This document shows positions 44,201 through 49,794 of a DNA stretch of 49,794 bases, piece after piece. The notes beneath the pieces were generated by a model. It saw only the letters and a list, made by a program, of their open reading frames with translations, made no database searches and was not told the origin of the DNA. The stretch spans positions 1 to 49,794 of the forward strand of contig JAVJSD010000126.1 of the NCBI GenBank assembly GCA_040219575.1, written 5' to 3'. The position numbers were made by a program, and so were the translations under genes. Origin of the DNA: JAVJSD01 sp040219575 (GTDB taxonomy: Bacteria; Planctomycetota; Planctomycetia; Pirellulales; Pirellulaceae). Within the stretch, counting starts at the first letter, position 1. Every line of letters begins with the position of its first letter.

Positions 44201-44599
44201 ATTTACCTGTACGACGCGGCTTCGGGGAAACAGACGAAAGTGTTTCCCGGAGGGGGCGCAATCTGGCAGTTCAGTTCCGACGGGAAGTCGCTGTATGTGT
44301 GGCACGACGGGGAAGCGAAACGACTCAATCTCGTCACCGGTCGGCATCAGCGGCCGGTCTCCCAGCCGATCCCTCGGGGTTGGTGCCTGTCGGTCGACCG
44401 CCGCGACCTCCTGATGGCCACCGGCGACGACAAGGGAACGGTGCGCCTATGGAACCTGAAGACGCGAAGACAAATCGCCGAATTCTCCGCGTACGACCGT
44501 CCCGTGCGCAACATCCTGTTTGTCGAAGGCGGACGCGGCCTAGCCACCTGTAGCGTCGACCGCCCAATCAAACTTTGGGCCGCGACGAAGGATCGCTAA
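41249..44599 (+). CDS. Secreted SHD1 / WD40-like repeat protein
   Basis: 1116 residues with a signal or anchor near 13-35. Residues 42-92 form an SHD1 (SLA1 homology 1) domain: RTWTSSDGVYQVEATLV with VVLRKADGRRITVPKNRL, a module common in planctomycete proteins. Then come WD40-like blades (LDFSADGLFLLSQN, LFVWDAEHGK, FSPDGRYVVVV), a central helical/TPR-like part, a Pro/Thr-rich linker (about 745-810) and a second set of blades ending TCSVDRPIKLWAA. It is probably an extracytoplasmic protein-binding scaffold. Confidence 0.8.
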   Translation: MTTRSRVFSKSLLGFIGLVFFFGGLPNTVFRACAEEPMSRTWTSSDGVYQVEATLVEAQREHVVLRKADGRRITVPKNRLGAADLAYLRRITGAVKEPVPDQDTAAVNDEIAAILTMPQPTAMHRMLVLPAQGSHIENLDFSADGLFLLSQNRNGELFVWDAEHGKQVAKLERACKGNRSTFSPDGRYVVVVDGETDLHVFDAQTGKLLRTHKADAPVFRFAVSADSSRLAAADNDGRIYRFALLEEDRTVHQLEKADRVLVFFASRRGDYVIFNTALNREFRVLKFGVDGKGVESVLSDFAGCAVATTPTRFIVGFDENEYKIAPAIRFGADQRVEPFTRLIRSNSQVTSVEHILVDKDERYFALLNAGRGRIAVGDLEFPHLLTRFPLAMPRDGVGRRAFSANGRMSAFSHRDHTISMWRLPAFVGSPELRIAQTAHAWLADKQYDKLEALGAWLREHPGVVPYASGAKQYGILVEHLGKAPFSERLHTQHMLDWFEARPQSALARICLAQTHTTIAWLARGSGYANTVSALGAQVMHQNMQAAHEKIMPIIEGRDPPPAAFSILFSVATAESWSQDKTQPYVEQLLAIDPAYYPANHQLSIKLLPRWGGEQGDTERFARTVADKIGGADGDGAYALIAAGLHPFFSTDSFLNATGFDYERVMRGLMHVADREPKNVYPLDEALVFATLENDIPKMQEAFEKIVKAGGFWISDTGLFHSLHQEAFWMATRKFQPGLDQVTPEPDPAQVNAPPAATDDANNTPRSTPATPIPVKPVSPTPDTRPADPRPVTNPAPSPAPVNGPGMTPLPTEAVDPASTTVTWREYAQFPAWSASNFGMADDGTLAIGDIGKVHLYNPLTGKRSQTLPGPESVVYRFAFAKGGDVFCGLEGHDKRRFLHVWDARSGAELSSLELTALGEDLGDASVSGDVAVFDYGAARLFALPNLDQRRDLDVGDARRVVRSAFSPDGKLFACHVLSSARTEDIYLYDAASGKQTKVFPGGGAIWQFSSDGKSLYVWHDGEAKRLNLVTGRHQRPVSQPIPRGWCLSVDRRDLLMATGDDKGTVRLWNLKTRRQIAEFSAYDRPVRNILFVEGGRGLATCSVDRPIKLWAATKDR

Positions 44600-44718
44600 C
44601 ATTCGGTCAGCGGCGACGCAGCCGGCCATCGCCGTCGAGGCCGCTGACGCACGTCGCCAGTGCATAACGCACCGACGACGAGCACGACAGCAACGATCAG
44701 GAATACCAACCACGAGCC

Positions 44719-45192
44719 ATGACCCTCCACTACACGACAGGCGACGCCACCGCACCGCAAGGACCTGGCCAAAAGGTCATTGCCCACGTCTGCAACGACA
44801 ACGGCGGCTGGGGCAAGGGCTTCGTTCTCGCCGTGTCGAAACGGTGGAAGGAACCCGAGAGGCGGTACCGGGCCTGGCACGCTGGTGCTGACGATCAGCC
44901 TTTCGGCCTCGGCGAAGTCCAGTTCGTCGAAGTCGAGTCCGGCCTCTGGATCGCCAACATGATCGGACAGCACGGGACTCGGCCAAAGGGCGGCAATCCG
45001 CCGGTTCGGTACGAGGCCATCGAAGCGGGATTGCGTCGAATAGCTGAATTCGCCAAACAACAGGGAGCGTCGGTTCATATGCCTCGGATCGGCTGCGGCC
45101 TCGCTGGCGGCAAGTGGGAACAGATCGAGCCGATCATTGAGCGGACATTGGTGGCGGCCGGTTTGGGGGTGACGGTTTACGACTTTTCATGA
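44719..45192 (+). CDS. Macro-domain protein (ADP-ribose binding)
   Basis: 157 residues, a single macro domain of the TARG1/YmdB-like kind. VIAHVCNDNGGWGKGFVLAVSKRW forms the first ADP-ribose loop and MPRIGCGLAGGKW the second. Such proteins bind or hydrolyse ADP-ribose conjugates, including reversal of ADP-ribosylation of proteins or nucleic acids. It stands between the WD40 gene and oppositely oriented hydrolases, so context adds little. Confidence 0.88.
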   Translation: MTLHYTTGDATAPQGPGQKVIAHVCNDNGGWGKGFVLAVSKRWKEPERRYRAWHAGADDQPFGLGEVQFVEVESGLWIANMIGQHGTRPKGGNPPVRYEAIEAGLRRIAEFAKQQGASVHMPRIGCGLAGGKWEQIEPIIERTLVAAGLGVTVYDFS

Positions 45193-45351
45193 CCCGGCCC
45201 ATCCGAGCGTCTCCCCTGCTGGCGCGCGGCAAGTGGTCGCCACGCTCTGGTCGATCCCGGATGTGCAGGAGGCAGTAGTTGACGACCAAAGGCGTCAGCG
45301 TCTCGACTCAATTGTCCGAGGCGGCGACCGAGTATCGCCCACGGAGACTCT

Positions 45352-46614
45352 CTATCTCGCCGCTTCGTCTGATTCCGGGTTTGCCAGCTTCTCCAGTTCG
45401 GGAATGCGTTTCGCACCCTCGGCGGCGGCCGCGCGGTCCTGACCGTCCGCAATCACCTGTTTCCAGAGACCGATCGCCGCCTGGGCCATCGCCGGCCGCT
45501 GCTTCTCGTACGGCTTGGCCAGATCGCCGCTGGCGTAAGCGTCGAGCGCCCGCGCTCTGGCGCTCAGAAACAGCCGCTGCTGGGCGATGTCCTCCTGCTG
45601 CCAACCGCCTTCCACACCCTTGTCGTATTTGAGCAGGATCTTCTTCGCCTCGGCGGCTTCCGGGAGGTCAGACCAGCGAGCGTTGACGCCCATCAGCAGC
45701 ATCAAGCCGCTGTAGAACGTCTTCGGCGTCGAGATGCGGTTCTTTCCTTCTCTGAGTAGCTGGCCGGCGTACTCGGCCCGGGTGGGAGCCTGATCGCCGG
45801 GGATGCGGATCGCGGGATAGGTCTTGGCCAGCGATCGGCGCTCCTCTGCTTTCTCGTCGAGCCAGTTGACCACTTCGACCAGGGAATCGCCGCTTGGTAC
45901 GCCGTGTCCAAGTTTCGGAACGACCCACCAACGCGTTCGCACGCCGACGTCGCGCAGCATCGGCCCGCGAAACCGCTCGACCTCTCCCCGATTGAAGTCG
46001 CCCTCGCCGCTGACGAGGGCCACGCTGAGCCGGTCGATAACGCGGTGGCGAAGCCACGGTTCGTCGCGTAGCTCTCCAGCGGCGCAAATTGGGATCACCC
46101 CGCCAAAATGCTCGGGCAGGGAGAAGCCAATGCTGCACGCGATCCGGCCGCCGCCCGAGAAGCCGGCGATGTACGTGCGGTCGGCGTCGGTGTTGTAGCG
46201 GCGACGGACATCATCCAGCACGTCGAGCACGATGCGGACGCGCTTCGTCACGTCGCAGTCGTTGCCGGCGCCGTGCGGCCCCGCGAAGATGACGCCCAGC
46301 TTCTCACAAGCAGACTTCCAGGAACGAAAGCCCCTTGCCTTGGCGCTTGGCGAGACGAAGATCACGACCGGCCAACTGCGCTTCGGTGAGTAGTCCTCGG
46401 GAACAAACAGCTCGTAGGTTTGTTTTGTCGAGTCGTATTCCTTGAGCCAGTCCTGCGGAGGATCGGCCGGACTCTGGTTGGCCAGCGCGAACACCCAATC
46501 GAGGCGAGTGGGCGCTGAAACGGCAACCTTTTCTCGGTAGCCGGTTTCGACATCCGTCGCGACAGCGGCTGTTGCAGAGACGAGGGCCACGAGGAGTGCG
46601 GTGTACCGAAGCAT
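45352..46614 (-). CDS. Secreted alpha/beta hydrolase (PHB-depolymerase-like)
   Basis: 420 residues with signal peptide MLRYTALLVALVSATAAVA. YELFVPEDYSPKRSWPVVIF leads into the fold, TYIAGFSGGGR carries the nucleophile Ser, and LGHGVPS near 245 supplies the His. A C-terminal helical extension of about 150 residues (repeated AEAKKILLKYD-type helices) is not part of the hydrolase. AAAGGAA lies upstream of the start. Confidence 0.78.
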   Translation of the reverse strand: MLRYTALLVALVSATAAVATDVETGYREKVAVSAPTRLDWVFALANQSPADPPQDWLKEYDSTKQTYELFVPEDYSPKRSWPVVIFVSPSAKARGFRSWKSACEKLGVIFAGPHGAGNDCDVTKRVRIVLDVLDDVRRRYNTDADRTYIAGFSGGGRIACSIGFSLPEHFGGVIPICAAGELRDEPWLRHRVIDRLSVALVSGEGDFNRGEVERFRGPMLRDVGVRTRWWVVPKLGHGVPSGDSLVEVVNWLDEKAEERRSLAKTYPAIRIPGDQAPTRAEYAGQLLREGKNRISTPKTFYSGLMLLMGVNARWSDLPEAAEAKKILLKYDKGVEGGWQQEDIAQQRLFLSARARALDAYASGDLAKPYEKQRPAMAQAAIGLWKQVIADGQDRAAAAEGAKRIPELEKLANPESDEAAR

Positions 46615-46918
46615 CTTTGTTTGGTTCCTTTAGCCCTGCCGGGCGTCTCGCCGTCCACTACACACCCTGCCTGGTGACAAGTCGTATCTTACGAACGATG
46701 CGACGTTGTCCGCAACGAAAACAGCCCACCAAATCGAATGGAACTGGTGGGCTGGCTTCAACCAAGGCCAGGAAGAATACTCGGTGAGTCTCGCTTCGGT
46801 CGAGGCAACTCAGTGAGGCCGATCACGTAAGAAGTCGCTCGACCATCATTGCCAGCAACTCCCGCATGGTTACCCGATGGGTTTCGACTTTGAACGAGCG
46901 GGCAACTTTGGAACTCGC
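46615..46918. other. Intergenic, between two minus-strand hydrolases
   Basis: Contains the terminator of the CocE-type gene (46718-46754) and, nearer 46615, the leader of the next gene. No gene seen. Confidence 0.5.
46718..46754 (-). terminator. Terminator of the CocE/NonD-type gene
   Basis: CAGCCCACCA (46722-46731) and TGGTGGGCTG (46745-46754) are perfect 10-bp arms; on the minus strand the stem is followed by TTTTCG. It lies 165 bases past the stop of the gene ending at 46919. Confidence 0.7.
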
Positions 46919-48772
46919 CTACCGTTCGGCGCGCACCGGCAGAATGAGACAGGACGGATGCTCGGCATCGTGATAAACGCTGTTGATCGCCTTCTTCATG
47001 TGCGTATGCCGCCCCAATCGCTCGCCGGTATTTGGGTTCGGGTCGAACATCGGAAAGTTGCTGCTGGAAACGTCGAGCCGGATGCGATGCCCTTTGCGAA
47101 ACAGGTTGGCTGTCGCCCATAGATCGATTGTGACCTCGTAGACTTTGCCCGACTGCATCAGCTCTTCCCGGTCACGCCCGTTGCGAAAACGCATTCGCAG
47201 AATGCCGTCCTCGACATTCATGGCGTAACCGGCCGGGAAATCGTCGGACGGCGGATGCACGTCGATCAGCTTTGCCGTGAAGTCCGTGTCCAACGCATTC
47301 GACGAAACCCAGAGCGAAACTCGCATCGGGCCGGTCACTTCGACGTCCTGCTTCAGCGGCGGGGTCTCGAACGAGAGCACATCCCGCCGGGCGGCGAGCG
47401 GGAGTTCGCTCTCCGAAAAAGGATGATCAGCTCTCGGAGTCTGGTTCTGCGCACCTCTCGGAACCAGATGCTTGCCCGAATCGATGTTGCCGCCGATTGT
47501 TGGAACGGGGTGCGCCGGATCGAATTGAAACACGCTCGGGTCGCCGGTTTTCGCTGGATTGGCATGCAGCGATCCATCCGCGTGCAGGTAGAACCTTCGT
47601 TCGGCGAATCCGGCGGGCGGCCACTGGTCAGCAGTCTCCCAGCGGCCGCCGCTTTGCAGCCGACCGGCGTCGTTCCTCTCGCCGCTACCGCCGCCCATGA
47701 GAAAGTACTTTACTGGCGGCTCCTTCAAGATGCCCTTGTCTTCCCCTTTCAAGAACTGGTCAAACCACCGCAAGGCTTCATCTTCCACCGAGAGTTTGGC
47801 TTTCGGCCCGAAATCGACATCGCCCACATCGGTGGTGCCGGCGGTGTGCGTCCACGGCCCCATGATCAGCTTGGTATGTGCCTTTCGCTGGGCAAGACCT
47901 TTGAAATTACGCAGCGTCCCTCGCTTGAAGATGTCGTACCAGCCGCCCAGAAAGCAAATGGGAATCTCGGGATAGCGGCCGTGGTGTTCCTCAAAACTGT
48001 AGCCGTTCTGCTTCCAGTAGCGGTCGTACGTCGGATGGGCGCGCCAGTCGGCGTACCACTGCTGGTAACTGGACGTCCAGCGTAGCGGCGATGTGCGTTT
48101 CAGCGGACCAGCCCACAGCCACTGCGGAAGCTTGTCGTAGGCGTCGTCCATCGTCGCCTTAACCCTGGCGTCTTTCTCGGCTTCGTGACCGGTAGCCGCC
48201 AGTCGAAAACAGTAGGCCATATTGTGCAGCAGGGCGAAGGCTCCCTCCCGGCCAGCGCCGTCTTCGACGTAGTTCGACGTGCCGTTGACGACGAACATCG
48301 TCCGCAGATGCGGCGGCTTGAGGACGGCCAGGGCGTTCTGCGTGGCGGCCTGATACGAACTGCCCCAGGTGCCGACTTTCCCGTTGCACCACGGCTGCTT
48401 GGCGATCCACTCGACGGTGTCGTAACCGTCTGGTCCTTCACTGGTGTAGATGTAGAACGCGCCTTCGGATTTGTACCGCCCCCGCACGTCCTGCGCCACG
48501 AATACGTAGCCGTGCTTGGCGAAAAACGTCCCATCGGCTTCCTTGCCGTCTTTGCTGTAGGGAGTGCGGATGAGGATCACGGGCAGCGGTTCGGCAACTG
48601 CCTCGCCGTCGTTGACTGGACGATAGATGTCCGTCGCCAGTTTGACGCCATCGCGCATCGGAACCATCCGATTCTTTGTCACCACGATTTCGGCCGGCTG
48701 GGCGGCGAGCACGGCGCCGGATGACAGTCCGACCAACAAGGTGATCAAAGTCGCATACACAGAGTGGTTCAT
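46919..48772 (-). CDS. CocE/NonD family hydrolase, secreted
   Basis: 617 residues starting MNHSVYATLITLLVGLSSG, a signal peptide ending AVLAAQ; an in-frame ATG 14 codons earlier is less likely. KNRMVPMRDGVKLATDIYRP is the family's opening, VGTWGSSYQ holds the nucleophile Ser, GGWYDIFKRG and GPWTHT supply acid and His regions. The C-terminal beta-sandwich (PPLKQDVEVTGPMRVSLWV, then GHRIRLDVSSSNFPMFDPN) is the X-Pro dipeptidyl-peptidase C-terminal domain. Substrates are esters or peptides; the exact one is unknown. Confidence 0.88.
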   Translation of the reverse strand: MNHSVYATLITLLVGLSSGAVLAAQPAEIVVTKNRMVPMRDGVKLATDIYRPVNDGEAVAEPLPVILIRTPYSKDGKEADGTFFAKHGYVFVAQDVRGRYKSEGAFYIYTSEGPDGYDTVEWIAKQPWCNGKVGTWGSSYQAATQNALAVLKPPHLRTMFVVNGTSNYVEDGAGREGAFALLHNMAYCFRLAATGHEAEKDARVKATMDDAYDKLPQWLWAGPLKRTSPLRWTSSYQQWYADWRAHPTYDRYWKQNGYSFEEHHGRYPEIPICFLGGWYDIFKRGTLRNFKGLAQRKAHTKLIMGPWTHTAGTTDVGDVDFGPKAKLSVEDEALRWFDQFLKGEDKGILKEPPVKYFLMGGGSGERNDAGRLQSGGRWETADQWPPAGFAERRFYLHADGSLHANPAKTGDPSVFQFDPAHPVPTIGGNIDSGKHLVPRGAQNQTPRADHPFSESELPLAARRDVLSFETPPLKQDVEVTGPMRVSLWVSSNALDTDFTAKLIDVHPPSDDFPAGYAMNVEDGILRMRFRNGRDREELMQSGKVYEVTIDLWATANLFRKGHRIRLDVSSSNFPMFDPNPNTGERLGRHTHMKKAINSVYHDAEHPSCLILPVRAER

Positions 48773-48920
48773 CGGTGAGCGCCTTTCGAGTTCTAAACGG
48801 CCCGATTGTAACAACGCTGCAGACGGCGAGCACGCTTAGCACTGTGACAGCCGACCGAACCAAGGCGCGTTCACGCGAGTCCGCTGCGCATACTGTGGGC
48901 CGGCGTTCACGGTTGACGAG

Positions 48921-49794
48921 TCATCTTGGAGACGGAGCCGTTCCCGTGAGCGCTTTCGTGTTGAGTCGCAGCAGGTGTGGCCGAATGTCCTGCTCAAATC
49001 GCGGCGGCCAGAGCAGCACGGCCACGCGGTGAACGGGATCGTACTCCAGGGCCACCTCGTGGACGGTGAACTGCGGCGTTTCGACGTTGAGCGGCGCCCA
49101 GCGGTTCTCTGCACAGAGGTAAACCCGAGCCCAGATCGGGTCGTCTTTCACCGCTGGGCCATAGGCCAAGATCGCGTCCTGGTCCGGGACGTAGACCGCT
49201 TCTCGCGTGGAAACGCCGCCGGGGGCCGGCTCGGGATTCTTGACCCAGCGGCGATCCTTCAGTGAAAGGAACCAGAGTTCCGGCTGCTGCTCTTCGCTGG
49301 CTGAAAGGAAAACGAGCCGGTCGCGTTTTTGGTCGTAGACGATCGTCATGTGTTCGTTGCGGCGCGGCCGGGCGTCGCCGACGATCTCGATCTCCTCCCA
49401 GCCCCACGTGTCCGGCTGACCGGCATTGCCTACGAAGCGGTAGAGCCGCTCGGGCTCGTAGCGCTGCCGGTTCTGATAGGCGAGCACGCCCTGCGGCGTC
49501 GGAATGGCGATCGGCGAGTACGTGCCGCCGCCGGGAAATGGCTGACGAATCGGTTCCAGCCACTCGCGCCGCGCGGGATCGTAGAGCCACGTGTGCTTGA
49601 CGACCTCGTTCGCCTCGCGGTCATACCAATCCGAACCGCCGGCATCGGTGAACACGCCCAGCTTGCGAATCGGATCGTAGGCGCAGGTGTGGCGCATGTG
49701 CCGCGCCCAGGGTTGGTTGAAGAAGGTGCGGCCAGCGGGACGCCGCGCCCAGCGATCGAACGGCTCCGGTGTGAAGGCTGGAGTGCGGTCGATG
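48921..49794 (-). CDS. Kelch-like repeat protein, partial
   Basis: The frame stays open to the right edge of the window, so the N-terminus is missing; the first internal ATG would be at 49697. Repeats such as CAYDPIRKLGVFTDAGGSDW, TWLYDPARREWLEP, MTIVYDQKRDRLVFLSA and ALEYDPVHRVAVLLW have the Kelch pattern of a four-strand blade with conserved W. It is probably an exported beta-propeller. Confidence 0.75.
   Translation of the reverse strand, partial: IDRTPAFTPEPFDRWARRPAGRTFFNQPWARHMRHTCAYDPIRKLGVFTDAGGSDWYDREANEVVKHTWLYDPARREWLEPIRQPFPGGGTYSPIAIPTPQGVLAYQNRQRYEPERLYRFVGNAGQPDTWGWEEIEIVGDARPRRNEHMTIVYDQKRDRLVFLSASEEQQPELWFLSLKDRRWVKNPEPAPGGVSTREAVYVPDQDAILAYGPAVKDDPIWARVYLCAENRWAPLNVETPQFTVHEVALEYDPVHRVAVLLWPPRFEQDIRPHLLRLNTKALTGTAPSPR

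Overview
The window looks like a planctomycete chromosome. Two paralogous sets of DUF1592-type cytochrome proteins and DUF1552 proteins, a secreted WD40/SHD1 protein, several secreted hydrolases and the GC-rich coding are typical of that phylum. The species cannot be named from the sequence.

Layout. (1) 1-47: edge of an ISL3-like transposase gene. (2) 195-11529: a DISARM-like anti-phage island. drmE-like, a NERD-nuclease/helicase, drmA and drmB lie in one coupled operon, followed by a Vsr endonuclease and a convergent cytosine-C5 methyltransferase. drmC is not in view. (3) 11982-20529: accessory genes: a HEPN-type protein, a pRiA4b ORF-3-like protein, an Nmad2/Nmad3-like pair, a DUF1653 protein, an MBL-fold hydrolase, a secreted esterase, hypotheticals and a DUF3293 protein. 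(4) 20909-24583: 42 tightly packed tRNA genes covering all 20 amino acids. None encodes CCA, and every one is followed by C-T after the discriminator. (5) 24586-25592: eight tandem Y-RNA-like genes, then (25613-27223) a Ro60/TROVE gene. (6) 27224-31640: an operator-like promoter, a small gene, a hydrolase and several pseudogenes, plus a tRNA-Pro 3' fragment beside integrase remnants. (7) 31973-49794: ordinary planctomycete genes (DUF1592/DUF1552 cassettes, WD40/SHD1 protein, macro-domain protein, hydrolases, Kelch-like protein running off the edge).

The most striking part is regions 4-5. Each Y-like unit is closed by a 5-9 bp stem whose sequence differs from unit to unit but always pairs. Each carries the same inner motifs: RAC-TGCC and a (T)GGAGTACAT-type box on the 5' side, CTTC-GTYG on the 3' side. 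The inserts differ. Four (units 4-7) are circularly permuted tRNA-like modules joined to the Y stem where the anticodon arm would be. One (unit 2) contains an Asn-type anticodon stem-loop. One (unit 3) contains a circularly permuted piece of 23S rRNA domain IV (helix 69 and neighbours), opened at the helix 69 loop. The last, minimal unit sits in the ro60 leader immediately before its ribosome binding site. I read this as a Ro60 system with a bank of Y RNAs that imitate different translation RNAs, probably co-transcribed with and processed from the tRNA array. The function is inference; the repeats, pairings and mimicry are visible in the sequence.
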